From Cordilura impudica (Eukaryota; Arthropoda; Insecta; Diptera; Scathophagidae), in assembly GCA_963682025.1 (NCBI GenBank), contig OY821517.1:20708048-20772047 (forward strand): a DNA stretch of 64,000 nt, read 5' to 3'. The position numbers were made by a program, and so were the translations under genes. The notes beneath the pieces were generated by a model. The model was not told where the DNA came from, made no database searches, and worked only from the letters and a program-made list of their open reading frames with translations. Below, in pieces: positions 1 through 11,012 of the stretch. The first letter of the stretch is position 1. The number at the start of each line of letters is the position of its first letter.

Positions 1-262
1 AGATGTTTACACATCAAAAATTAAACTCAGATGACCCAATTCTAATAGAATTTTATGATGATCTGAAAGCTTTTTCTTGAATAATAAACATAAATTATTT
101 ATCAACTTTGATATTGTTAATGAATTTATTTTTTATTGTTAAATTTATTTTATAAATGTAAATTTTATTGCGTTGCCTTTGAATGTCATTATGACAAGTA
201 TTTCATATGAACAAGTTGGCTCCAGAGATGGAAATTATATCATGGTACGTATTCTGGTTAAT
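1..262. other. AT-rich left edge, no gene seen
   Basis: No coding signal is visible. The first 15 bases (AGATGTTTACACATC) equal the small inverted repeat inside the hairpin modules at 28.76 kb and 54.81 kb, so the window may open on the tail of another copy. The match is short and could be chance. Confidence 0.4.
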
Positions 263-306
263 CATAGACAGGGTTTCAGTATTTGTTATTTATGCGATAA
301 ACTGTC

Positions 307-847
307 ATGAGTTTCGACTTTTATTTGTTGGGTGTTGGCACTATAAGTGTTTCTGAGACATGGTTCTGTGATAATGTATTGTGTCTCTCGTTCTGATAGA
401 AGTGATCATGCTGGTGGTGTCGCAATTTATATAAAAAATATTATTTCATGTAAATTAAATTGTACACATAATATAGCTAATGACGTGGAATATATTTTTA
501 TAGACATAAATTGTAGTGGTGGTCAGCTTCTTCTTGGATGTGTATACAGTCCACATAGAGGGATAAAGTTTGATAGTCTTATCAGGAAGCTGGAGCTTTC
601 AACAGTGTCATACTCCGAAGTCATTACATCAAGCGATTTCAATGACAATCTCTTCGAAGACACAATTCTTACCACAATAATGTCGATGCTTAACTTGTCA
701 GCTGTCAACACAACGAGGCATACATACTTCACGTCATCAAATAGCACTTTGCTTTATTTTTTCTTTACCGAAGCACGATCTACTCTTTTTGTCTTAAGAT
801 TTTGCAATAGAAACCCAGCCCCAAACATTTACTTATCATGGCTATGA
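307..847 (+). pseudogene. LINE endonuclease (EEP/APE-type) domain remnant
   Basis: This encodes the N-terminal nicking domain that starts target-primed reverse transcription. The SETW motif is read at 352-363 in one frame. The rest (GGVAIYIK at about residue 24, then LLGCVYSPH and SSDFND, the last standing for the usual GDFN) is read in another frame from 347, so a frameshift lies near 365-385. The G-to-S change in GDFN and the loss of the C-terminal SDH motif around 750-850 indicate an inactive domain. The methionine at 347 is not a real start; it lies inside the domain. Confidence 0.75.
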
Positions 848-1038
848 TAATACTGATATCTTGGCTTTGGGATATGGTTTTGTTCTACTCCATGGGATCG
901 AATTTTCTATTTACCGACTGTTGGAGAACAACTGTCATTTTTTAATGGTAAAATTTTAGGAATTTACAACAAACATGTCCTCATAAAAACGAAAACTGTT
1001 AAAAATAGATTGAGATAGTCTTTGATTTACAATGGGAG

Positions 1039-1674
1039 ATGCTAATAGAACACCGTAATAATCTGCATCAGAAGTGGAAACGTTGCAGAATATCAGAATA
1101 TCACGACGAATGTAAGATGGCTAGGAAAGCAGTTGTTTCCAAAATAAGGCATGATAAATTTTCTTATTATTTTAACAAATTTAATACAGCTATTGGAAGT
1201 AAGAAAACCTCGAAACAGATACGCGAAATTGGAATAAATAAGGCAATTAATCAATCAATGAATGTTGGCATTAATGCGCCAAATGAAGCTTTTGCAAATA
1301 TTCCTCTACCAGCCGTTAATAACGAATGTTATGATGATTGTCCATCTAACAATCCAAACATTCCAAAATTTAACTTTCAATGTGTAACACTTACAGAGGT
1401 AGTTGAAAGTTTCAATGCTATTAAATCGAATGTAGTGGACCTTGATAATGTACACCCCAGATTTATAAAAATGATTTTACCATGGATTGTCCGTTTCATA
1501 ATGTACTTGTTTAACTCCATAACCACCACTAGCATCTTTTCAATGAAGTGGAAACATTTATATTATTTATACCTGTACCAAAAATGGGTAATGAGTACCG
1601 CCCAATTGCAATTCTTCCATATCTCTCAAGACTTTTCAAGCACCTTTTATACAGACAAATATTTAGTTATTTAA
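1039..1674 (+). pseudogene. LINE region between endonuclease and reverse transcriptase
   Basis: A 211-codon open stretch rich in Lys, Asn and Ile joins the endonuclease to the reverse transcriptase. Its last third carries the start of the RT domain (LDNVHPRFIKMILPWIVRFI, equivalent to the D-x-hydroxyl-P-x-hhK-hh lead-in). The following RT blocks are read in the frame that opens at 1548, so a +1 shift occurs near 1550-1580. It has no catalytic motif of its own. Confidence 0.65.
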
Positions 1675-2225
1675 ACGACAACAGCTTACTTACAGAGCGT
1701 CAATCCGATTTCAAACCCCAAAATAGCTGTATAACAGCTTTATCTGATGTAGTTGAGGATATAAGAAGTAACATGGATGATGGTAAAATATCTTTTTTGG
1801 TTTTATTGGGCTACTTAAAGGCATTTGACACGGTGCACCACTCAATCTTATGCCACAAACTGAAGAAGTTTTCTGCATTAGCTGTTAGATTCATGACGTC
1901 ATATCTCATAAACAATTTGTTGCTAATGGTAGCTTCATCTCGAACTCACTGCAAGTTATAAGAGGGATACCACAGGGCTCGATCCTTGGACAACTACTTT
2001 ATTCGATATAAGCCAATGATCATCCACAACAAATTAGATTCTCTAAGATTCAGATGTTCACTGCTGACATTCAGCTATATTTAAGTAGTACCAAAGATTC
2101 AGTTATTTCCAAAACTCAAGAACTAAATAATGATCTCAAACGAATTCTAAGTTGGGTAATGGCAAATGGTCTACCACTTAATCCAAACAAATCTAAGTGT
2201 ATTATAATAAAGAAAAAATGATGCA
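1548..2225 (+). pseudogene. LINE reverse transcriptase core, frameshifted and catalytically dead
   Basis: RT blocks can be followed in order: YRPIAILPYLSRLFKHLL (block 2), LGYLKAFDTVHHSIL (block A, where the canonical LLD-F/Y-SKAFDTV has lost its first Asp, D to G), RGIPQGSILG at about 1958-1990 (block B) and MFTADIQLY at 2054-2080, in the place of the FADD box. The FADD residues read F-T-A-D, so one catalytic aspartate is Ala. LPLNPNKSKCIIIKK (block D) follows at about 2170-2215. A stop at about 2010 and at least one frameshift break the domain. Loss of an Asp in both block A and block C means no polymerase activity. Confidence 0.85.
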
Positions 2226-2291
2226 TTTGAAGAATGAGATAAATGTCTTCCTTGGGGTCTTTAAAATTGACTCTGTAAAAATTTCGGTGTT

Positions 2292-2846
2292 GTGTTTAAT
2301 GGAACTCTGACTTGGTCAGATCATATTAATCAATCCTGTGGCACAATTTATAGTATGTTAAGAAGCTTATGGTTAACACAGCACTTTACTCCACCGAAAA
2401 TAAGAGTGCTACTTGCTAAAACATATCTTCTACCAACATTACTATATGCATCTGAGGTCTTCACAGGCTGCAACTCTAGGGATAACGGGAAACTAACTGT
2501 AACTTTCAATAGCATTATTCGCTATATCTTTGGATTAAGAAAATTTTATCATATATCATCGTGTCATGTCTTGCACATGTCTTTTGACAACTATATTAAA
2601 TTAAAAAACATTATATTCCTACATAAATTAATTATAACAAAGGCTCTAAAATATCTTTTTGAACGATTAAATTTCTCAAGATCTTCCAGAGGGAATCGAA
2701 TAATACAATTTAAATACCGGGACCATGCCTCTGAATGTCAATTTTTTATTCTAGCTATTCGTCTCTGGAACCAATTTCCTAATGTTAGGCAAAATATATG
2801 CATCGCAATAGGGTTTAGACAATTACGATATCAATACTTTAATTGA
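2292..2846 (+). pseudogene. LINE reverse transcriptase thumb and C-terminal region
   Basis: A 184-codon open stretch continues the RT after block D with the typical block E LG(V)VFNGTLTWSDHIN, then KTYLLPTLLYASEVF and a C-terminal region containing LNFSRSSRGNRIIQFKYR and AIRLWNQFP. These last motifs are common at the end of jockey/CR1-like ORF2 proteins of flies. The frame is open to a TGA at 2844-2846, followed by about 160 bases of 3' UTR. It is the best preserved part of the LINE. Confidence 0.8.
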
Positions 2847-3019
2847 CTTTATTTGATTTTTTAATGTTTCACAACTGTAATTTATAATATTTTAAATTTA
2901 GATTAAGAGTTATTGATGTTAAATATATTAAATAACCTATCTGATTCCATTACTGTAATTTATAAGATACTGTGTCTTGTTGTAATGGAAAATCAAATTT
3001 AGTCGTAATAAATAAATAC

Positions 3020-4290
3020 AAATGCAAATGTTGAGTGTCACCGTACCTCTTTCACGATATTTCCTAATAATTAGTGAATATTTCTTCTATATTTACTTTA
3101 GCTTAAGATCGGCAATTTTTAATTCTTTACAAAACTTCAATTTTGTCATTGAAACATTGAAAAACACAATTGCGTTTAAGAAAGGGTTGAAGGAAAATAT
3201 TAGAATCTAAAAATATTTAAATAAAAGCTGAGATTTTATACATTTTCTTTCATAAAATTTTATATTTGTATTATTTAAATCAACTGTGGTATAGAAGTTA
3301 AAAGTTTCCATTGTTTTGGCATCACTAAAAAATATATTTTTTTCGTTTATTAATTTTATTTGTCACTGTATTTTTTATAAAAAATTTGCTATCATTCGAT
3401 AGAGAACATACCAAAGAGTAATTTTGTAAACAAAATATATAACTTTAGGACTTCTAGCGAAATCATAAGAAAACAATATTGGCAAATTCGGAAGCTTGTA
3501 AAATTTAATAGTGTATTTCACCCACTTTATATAGTTTATGAAATCGCAGACGTATACTATACGTACTATACTATTAGCGAGCTGGCAATTTGTTTCTAAC
3601 ATATTACACACAATATATAAAAAAATATATTTTATAACACAAAACTTTTCAACAGGTGACCAGCAAAAGCATTAAGTTAAAATTCAGTATTCATTTCCAT
3701 CCAATGCTTCAATATATATATTTTTTTCTAACCTGAACTAAAAACCGTTTTGTTTTTGTTCCTTCACTTTAATAATTATGTTGTGGTTGTTTTTATTTAA
3801 TATTAAGTGATAATATAATAATTTTATGGTTTTTTAACAGCACTGGGTATAATTTTTTTTTTTTTTATGAAAAATAAATAAATTAAAACCACTACAGTGG
3901 GACCAAACTTATAAACGAGAAATATTTGCTTTAACATGTTAAGTGCACACAGAGTGACAGGAGTAGAGTACTTTCTTTTAAATATGTATGTGTGTGAAAG
4001 TTAGTGCTAACAAGCTTTAAGTACAGGGGTAAATAAATGAAAAAATTAAACATTTAATGGAGGGTTTAAATCAACAACTGCTTTTATTTTTTTTTAAGGC
4101 AGAGCAGCGAAACTGTAATGACTAACTAGAAAAACTTTTTAATTATTTTCATACAAAAAAATAAAATGAATACAAATTATACACGGTGGTATAATTGTAA
4201 ATGGGAAGTGAATTGGGTTAGAAAACTAAATCTCAATAGAATATTTTTATTTACTTATTATTTTTTTGTGCAACAAAATATATTAGAAAA
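3020..4290. other. AT-rich DNA without recognisable gene
   Basis: The stretch holds short poly(T)/poly(A) runs and short AT-only stretches. The open frames at 3022-3210 and 3375-3611 have no recognisable motif and the base composition of the surrounding noncoding DNA. Confidence 0.6.
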
Positions 4291-4999
4291 ACAAATAAGA
4301 GTGTTAAATTCGGCTATGCCGAATCTTTGATACCCTCCACCTAGGTTTTCTTGCACTATTTGTAACGAATGTAAATAAAATATATGAAAATGTAAACAAT
4401 TTGATCAATTTGGTAATTTATTACAACAATTACTCTGAATTTTCGGCATTTACGTTTAGCAATTTTAAAGTCAATAGAAAATAGTAAACAAAATATATTT
4501 TTAAATTTTGGATCTTTTTCGGAATACTTGTCCATGTCTTATATTTTAAAAGCACTAGCGTTAATCAGTTTTGTTTTTCCGATCTTATTACATCAGTTTG
4601 TCATTCCATTTGTAACGCATCGATAAATGAATTTGCGTCTATGTGTCTAATGCAAAAGATTTCTTACTTTTGTCGAATTGTAGGGATTTTTTGCAAATTT
4701 TTTTTTAACAACTTAATATTATATATATTTCAATTTTAAACTTTAAAATTAAAAATATATATCTTTTTTTAAATCTGGTAATAACTCTATAATATGGAGA
4801 AAGTAAATACTTGGCTTCTTTAATAAGAATGACAAGTAAAAAACACTTTTGTGCAGTTTACTTGTTTTGTGCATTTTTTTTTTTTAATACATACATAAGT
4901 ACGCCATCTTTGTAGATCTCTTCGATTTTATTAAGTAAGTTTGTAAATAAAAAGAACATTAAAATATTATAAATGTAAACATAATTGATTTTAGAAAAA

Positions 5000-5215
5000 T
5001 GTCCGATTCGTTTTTCGATGATGCTGAAGACACATCAAAGAAATATAGAAAAAAGTTTTACTCAAGTTAGTTGAGAGACGAGAAGCTAATGGGATGGAAC
5101 AGGTCAAAGATGACGGCTTTAAATACAGATGCAAGGCTTGTGAAAAAATATTTAATTGCGATAAATCAAATCTAAGTATAAATGCTAATAACCAATGTCT
5201 TAAAAAAAATATCTT
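5000..5215 (+). pseudogene. BED-like zinc-finger remnant of a transposase
   Basis: An ATG at 5000 reads MSDSFFDDAEDTSKKYRKKFY and stops after about 24 codons. In a shifted frame the stretch continues GFKYRCKACEKIFNCDKSNL at about 5120-5175, with C-x2-C and a later position where homologous fingers have His (here the reading is SINANN, so the first His is lost). The layout, an acidic leader followed by one aromatic-start C2-type finger, resembles the N-terminus of hAT-type or related transposases. Only about 200 bases survive and no catalytic part is nearby. Confidence 0.45.
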
Positions 5216-5718
5216 TTAAAACCAACAACCAAAATTCTGTTTACGTTATAAGATCCCATTTGCAAGCCATTTTAATTAATTGTGTAAATTTTAAATGCAC
5301 ATCTTGCCATATAAAGGATGAATTATACAGAATAGTAAAAATATTTTTTTTATAATATCTGTTGGTTTTTTATGTTGTTTTTATGTAATTCTAATGATAT
5401 TCTTATCTAAATAATTTTTTAAGATATTTTTCTTCGTTTTTATGTTATTTTTGCATTATTGAAATTGAAAATTAAAAAATTAAAAATAATTTTTTTTTTG
5501 AAAAATTGAAAAAAGTAGTGTAGGGAATGTAGTGTAGAGAAAAAAAATTGGGTGTAGGGAAAAAAAGGGATTTTTTTCATTAGCGTAGAGATTTCTGTAA
5601 AAATCTCCTGGCATCACTGGAACCTATTAAAAAACAGTGTAAGATTTCACAAAACAATGCGACGTATATCTGCTTTGTTCAAAAGCTTTCATAAGACTAA
5701 ATGAAATTGTTACTTATG

Positions 5719-6297
5719 CATGAAACACATAGACGACAGAGGCTACACGAACACACGACTACAAATGCTGCTGGGTGCAATTGTAGTCGTGTAGTCAACT
5801 ACTTAATTTTTTTGAAAACGGCAGCAACATATAACAACAATATAAGCAGCTGTTTATATACAAAAGCATTTTTATTTCAGTAGTGCCAATTATATTTTTT
5901 TTTTACTTTATTAAAATAGAAAAACTTGTATGATTCTATATAAAATTGTCTTAAATATATTACTTATTTATAATGCATTATTATAACGTAAAAATAAATT
6001 AATAAATTTACTTATTAATAGAATTATTGTAGCATTTCATTTTGCGATTGATTTTTTCAACAAAATAAAATATTTCATGGCACTAATATCTTTTACATAT
6101 TTTGTTATATTGTCAACACTATTTTTTATTTTGTAGCCAACAAAAATAAAAATTAGCCTAAGTTAACTACAGCAGCAAAAGTGGTCATGTAGTCGTGTAG
6201 CTGTGTTGGTGTCAAAATAATCGTTTTCATATAAACGTGTGTATTTTATTTTTGACAGGCTGTAGTCATGTAGCCGCTGTCGTCTATGTGTTTCATG
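5719..6297. mobile_element. 579-bp MITE with ~30-bp terminal inverted repeats
   Basis: The ends are near-perfect inverted repeats. The left begins CATGAAACACATAGACGACA at 5719 and the right is its reverse complement ending at 6297; similarity continues for about 30 bases with one to two mismatches. A subterminal inverted motif (tagtcgtgtag) recurs at both ends. The interior is AT-rich and non-coding (the 60-codon frame at 5701-5883 overlaps the TIR and is not a gene). No clear target duplication is seen. A second, truncated copy lies at 44128-44345, so this is a dispersed family. Confidence 0.75.
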
Positions 6298-6917
6298 AGA
6301 GAGTTCGGCTTAATGGTGCCATTAAGTATATGTGTGTGTAAACAAAAATATACGATATCCCAGTAGTCATCTCGAAGATTGTTTTAACAAAAATCATCTT
6401 ACTGTGCCTTCTTCGAGCACTTTTGATTATTAAAAACTGATTAATCACATGCGGTATTAGAAAAATACTAAGAAATGATTTTTGCTTACCCTTAAAAAGT
6501 GATTTATAGAAAAATGACATTAAATACGACTCAAAAATAAGTCGAAACTACTCAGTAAATTGGATAAAAAAGTTTCTCAAGAAGAGTAGGGGGTAAGGTA
6601 ATATTTCCTCCGAACAAAAGAATATTTTGTGATCAGCAAAATGCGCATTTATGGCTGTTTTAATAGCACAGAGGAGTCAAAAAATACTCCACATGATCAC
6701 TTATTGCATAAAATGTTTACTGGGATTTTATTCACTATCTATAGAAACAGTTTTTTAAGTAAAACAAATCTGCACACAATTTCAATTCTATTTCGTTCAC
6801 AACGATACGATCACTTTGTTTACTAGTAAAATAAGAGAATAGTAAATATTATAAAACAGCGTAATGATGAATTGTACTTCTCAATTAGTTTATTTTTAAT
6901 GTGCCATAAGAAGTTCG

Positions 6918-7205
6918 GTTTGTGCTAAGAAATGAATGAATACATGTTTCCCAGGGCGAAGCTTGATCATTGCACTTTGATTGAATTGAGCTCCGCGACT
7001 ATTCCTGATGTGGATAGCTCGTGCCTACAATTTTTGGTAGTTGGAAATGGCGTTTGTGCAAAGGAAAGCATGAACACATGTTTCCCAGGGCGAGGCTTTA
7101 TCATTGCACTTTGATTGAGCTGAGCTCCGCGATTATTCCTAATGTGAATAACTCGTGCATTAAATTCTCGGTAGTCCGGGAATGGCGTTTGCCTGCGCCA
7201 AACGT
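6918..7205 (+). repeat. Two-copy tandem duplication, 134-bp period
   Basis: The phrase ACATGTTTCCCAGGGCGA followed by ATCATTGCACTTTGATTGA occurs first at about 6942 and again at about 7076. Flanking GTTTGTGC and ATGGCGTTTG motifs repeat with the same 134-bp spacing. Divergence is about 10-15 percent. The unit is more GC-rich than its surroundings and gives overlapping short ORFs in two frames, but no protein motif is recognised. Confidence 0.8.
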
Positions 7206-8063
7206 TAAATTATAAATTTTAAAAATGTATTATAATTAAATATTATTGACATCTATATTGTATTATTATCATCTGACAAAAAAAATTTTTTAAACACCAA
7301 TTTTTTACAGGGTAGCTATTTTATGGTTTCACTACTACTTTTGAATGCAAGTATGTACTAAAAGTAGAACCCTTAAAATCTTACTATTTTTTGCAACCCT
7401 AAAAATTGCAGTATTTTGTATAAATAAAATAATTTATATTTATGTTATTTTTAATATGCGCTTGTTATCGATATACATACATATACAGAACATACGAATA
7501 TTATTTATAGTATTTTGATATTTGCAACAGTAGTATCAATTTGTAATATTTTGTGATTTTATAAAAATCGCAGAATATTGATTTTATATAGTTTCTTTTA
7601 TTAATTAACTAACTTAAATATTAAACCATAAAATGTTGATATTGGTGAATTTTTATATTATTACCACAACGATCATAAAAACAACAAGTACAGCTGTGAC
7701 AAAATACAAAATTTAGAATAACAATATAGGAAAACATCATATTTTTTTACCTTTTCAGTGATTTCTCGGCACTTATGGAACCTATTGTCACGATTTAAAA
7801 AACAGAAACCTTCTCATGATGTTGGTGTATCATTCTCACTAACAACAGGCGCTCTAGCTGTCCTATTGAGAACGTTATCGTGACAAGAACTACATAGGCA
7901 AATCATATTTTTTCAAGACTTTTTTTACTCCATCGTTCAATTCTCGGGACCGGATGAACCGATTTGGACGATTTTAAATAGCAAACTTCTCAGGATGTTA
8001 GTGAATCATTTTTTATACCAACGAGCAACCTAGTTGCCCGATTGAAGTCGTCATCGTGATTTC

Positions 8064-8123
8064 CACAGACGGACAGATGGACAGACGGACAGACGGACAG
8101 CCGGACAGCCGGACAGACGGACA
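8064..8123 (+). repeat. (ACAGACGG)n-type tetranucleotide core of HINE-A
   Basis: Imperfect GGAC/AGAC tetranucleotide repeats run for about 60 bases, equivalent to (GTCY)n on the other strand. This is the diagnostic central microsatellite of DINE-1/HINE elements. Shorter versions occur at 13092-13117, 43955-43985 and 61190-61215. Confidence 0.85.
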
Positions 8124-8262
8124 TCGCTGTATCAACTCCGCTTGTTATAAGGAACACAAATATATATATTTTATGGGATCCAGATTTTTTTTCTCTAATT
8201 ATTACAAACGGAATGACAAACTTATATATACCCTCTGCACACTGGAGTGGAGGGTATAACAA

Positions 8263-8928
8263 GTATACAAATTATGTGTGTATTGTTCGAACTTAACTTT
8301 GGCTCTAAGCGGGATCTATGCAAATATATGTTGATATACTGCACTGTTGAGTTATGGCCTCAGATTATCCATTCAGAGAGTAAGAAAAGTGAAACAAATG
8401 GATTAATATACATATTGGGGTAACAAGGTTCTATTTTTCCTGGTAATATATTATCTGGGGAAAACAAATCACAACTAATTACTGTCGTGCATTTATACAA
8501 TATTTTTAATGTAGGTTAATCTTCCTGAGTATAAGAGTGAATGTTATACAGTGAGTACAAAATAGTCACCTTTCCATTACACTCTTGGAAATTAGTATAA
8601 AACACTTTAACTCCCGAAATAAGTTAAAAATCAGACTTCATCATATAAAAAAATTAATTAAATCTTTTATTCTTTTGAAAAGATGCAAAATATTTATTTT
8701 TTAACCCAATGAATCACAAAAAATAATGCACAGACTTTATGATTGCTATGCTTGCGCATCATATATTATACTCAATTTTTCTTATTTCTTTCTATATAGG
8801 AAAATACTGCAACTTTCCAGGATATAAAACGATAAAAATATTTTATTTAACAAAAAATTACAATAGAAATAAATAATAATATTAATAAAAAATAAAAATA
8901 ATTTCATTATACCTTATATTATCTATAC
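8263..8928. other. AT-rich DNA, nothing recognised
   Basis: No motif, open frame or repeat could be supported here apart from homopolymer runs. Confidence 0.5.
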
Positions 8929-9070
8929 ATGTGACCTCCTCCGAGAAAAGGGACCTAGTGTGTGAAAATTAAGTTTTGAGGAAAAACGCATTTAAAGTTT
9001 CTGCACCCTTTTAGGTACCAGAATCCACCGTTTTTGACACACTAGGTCCTTTTCTCGGAGAAGATCACAT
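8929..9070. mobile_element. 142-bp foldback/MITE with ~33-bp inverted ends
   Basis: The left arm ATGTGACCTCCTCCGAGAAA and the right arm (reverse complement ATGTGATCTTCTCCGAGAAA) pair over about 33 bases with three or four mismatches, leaving a loop of about 75 bases. The ends contain CCTAGTGTGT and ACACACTAGG at their inner edge. The unit is too short to code. AT-rich flanks make a target duplication impossible to call. Confidence 0.7.
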
Positions 9071-9139
9071 ATATAAAAGAGTTGCATTATTGATCATTAT
9101 CGCCCAGCCGAAGCCTTTCGACCCAGAAACTTGGAATTT

Positions 9140-10860
9140 GGACCTACGTTGCCCTCCCGGCGTAAAGATCCACTGAGAAGGGATTTTTAAAAATTCGTAC
9201 ATTAAAGGAGTAAAAGCGGTCAAAAAGGGGGGGGGGGAAATGGTAATAAATGAGTCTAGGAATACGAAATTGGGTGTGTAGACTCCATTTAAGAAACAAA
9301 CATGGGCTCAGGATTAATTTTGTCGAAATCCGGCCATTTGGTTCCCTTTTGAACCTACTTAACATATTAATTTATATATATGAATTTTGGTATACAGACT
9401 CCACGCAAATAGGGGAAAAAGTGTACATTTGCTATCTTTTCAACAAACGAATATAAAATACAGTTCGTGGATTCCACTAGAGATAGAAACAGTAGATGAG
9501 GAAAGCTTTTGGAATTTCGTTTATTAAGGGGGTAAAAACGTACGATGAGTTAAAAAATGGTACTTTTCTTAATCTATATATATGAATTTTGATGTACAGA
9601 CTCCACCATATACGTGGGCATCAGTCATGGATTAAATATTTTACATATATTATCTTCTTAACAAACGAATATAAAATATAGTATGTGGATTCCACTAGAG
9701 ATAAAAACATCAGATGCGAGGAAACATTTTGGAATTCGGAAGTTAAGGGGGGTAAAAACGTCCAAAAAGTGGAAACGGTACCGTTTTGCATCTTCTTAAC
9801 GTATTAATCTGTATACATGAATTTTGTCATACAGCCTCCATCGAATACGTGGGCATCAGTCAGGGATGAATTAATTGGTAATTCTAACGTCTAGGGGAGG
9901 AAAAACGGCAAAAATGGGTAAAAAGTGTACATTTTACATCTTCTAAACAAACGAATATAAAATATAGTTTGTGAATTCCCCTAGAGATAGGAACGCCGGA
10001 TGAGAGGAAAACTTTTGGAAATTCGGCCAAAAAATGGATATAAATGGTACTTTACATCTTCTTAACATATTAGTCTATACTAGCAGATTTCAGAAATGAA
10101 ATTCCAGTGCAAATTCTATGAAATTTTATTTTTTTTAATTTTCAATTAATCAATTTTAGACAATTCACATTTTTTTTTTTGATCTGAATTATTGTGAATG
10201 AAGAAAACAAATTCGTTTTTTTTGCAAAAATATTAACAAATTTAATAAACACACACATAGCATTGTATAATTTTATCTATGTGTTAATAGAAACCTTAAA
10301 TGAGCATAAACCCAAAAAAAAAAATTAAAAATTTAAAAATCTGTAAGTCTGGTGGACATCTTAAAAGAAATACCTTTCAAATAAAATACATTTGGTCAAA
10401 ATCGAGAGAAAACTGTTTAACAAACTATCGGTCACAAGAAATCGCCTTACATATTAATATTATAGATTTATGAATTTTGGTACACAGACTCCATCGAATA
10501 CGTGGACATCAGTCAAAGATGAATTTATCGGAATTCTAACGTCTTGGTGAGGAAAAACGGCCAAAGAGGGGGAAAAGTGTACATTTGGTATCTTCTAAAT
10601 AAACGAATATAAAATATAGAGTGTGGATTCCACTAGAGATAGAAACATGAAATGAAACGAAATCTTTTGGAAATTACTATGTTAAAGGGGTAAAAACGGC
10701 CCATATGTGAAAGAATGTGCCGTTTTGTATCTTCTTTATAAAGTAATTTAGGAATATGAAATTTGATATGTACATAGATTCCAGCAGAGACACAAATATC
10801 GGAGAAGAATAAAGTTTAATTTAATTCGAGCCTTTAAGGGGTAGAAACGGCCAAATACTT
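9140..10860 (+). repeat. Degenerate tandem array of 220-290-bp units
   Basis: At least four copies of a block containing ACGAATATAAAATA, GGATTCCACTAGAGATAGAA and GGGGTAAAAACG start at about 9442, 9661, 9947 and 10600. They alternate with a block containing TATGAATTTTG and CAGACTCCA plus TACGTGGGCATCAGTCA. Steps are 219, 286 and 653 bases; the last is long because repeat R (10077-10467) is inserted. Divergence between units is high, so this is an old array. The ORFs at 9144-9365 and 9250-9456 lie on opposite strands of one unit and are not genes. Confidence 0.75.
10077..10467 (+). repeat. Dispersed repeat R, copy 1
   Basis: This ~390-bp repeat starts TACTAGCAGA and ends AATATTATAGAT. Shared internal marks are CACACACATAGCATTGTAT, AAAAATCTGTAA, AAGAAATACCTTTCAAATAA and GGTCACAAGAAATCGCCT. 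Five full-length or near full-length copies are in this window in both orientations. It has no coding capacity and neither terminal inverted repeats nor a poly(A) tail, so its class is open (Helitron-derived or SINE-like). Here it splits the 9.1-10.9 kb array and is therefore younger than it. Confidence 0.8.
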
Positions 10861-11012
10861 TTCAACCGGTAAATTTTCATTTTAAAGCAAATTTTCTTAA
10901 GAGGGATTTGTTTTCTGTATATATTCGGTAAATTTTTATTGAAAATACAGTGCAACACATGAAACTCGTTCTCGTATGCGGTTTTCGAAGCACTAAACCT
11001 AAAAACCCTTAT

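Larger units (their letters stand above)
263..3019 (+). mobile_element. Degenerate non-LTR retrotransposon (jockey/CR1-like LINE)
   Basis: Endonuclease, linker, reverse transcriptase and a C-terminal region follow one another on the plus strand in the order expected for ORF2 of a jockey/CR1-type LINE. The frame changes several times, stops interrupt it, and no ORF1 (gag-like) reading is visible upstream, so this is a 5'-truncated dead copy. The 3' end is marked by a short (TAAA)-like tract at about 3006-3018, as in LINEs that end in simple repeats rather than long poly(A). The clade is not certain; motif spacing fits jockey or CR1 better than R1 or RTE. Confidence 0.85.
4291..8262 (+). mobile_element. 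HINE/DINE-1-like element, family A, copy 1 (expanded by insertions)
   Basis: The left end, with AAATTCGGC, GCCGAATCTTTGATACCC and TCCACC, and the right end, CCCTCTGCACACTGGAGTGG then AGGGTATAAC, match the ends of the copy at 58285-61351. Both copies share an internal block (7648-8262 and 60790-61351) with a tetranucleotide core of GGAC/AGAC units. Helitron/Helentron-derived DINE-1 elements have this build: conserved blocks around a (GTCY)n microsatellite and a palindromic end. About 4 kb separates the ends here. The excess comes from a MITE, a zinc-finger remnant and a tandem duplication. No transposase belongs to it, so it would be non-autonomous. Confidence 0.65.

Noticed and set aside
8064..8123. 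Regular GGACAGAC repeats considered as a CRISPR-like array
   Set aside because: No spacers; a simple tetranucleotide microsatellite inside a fly HINE element.
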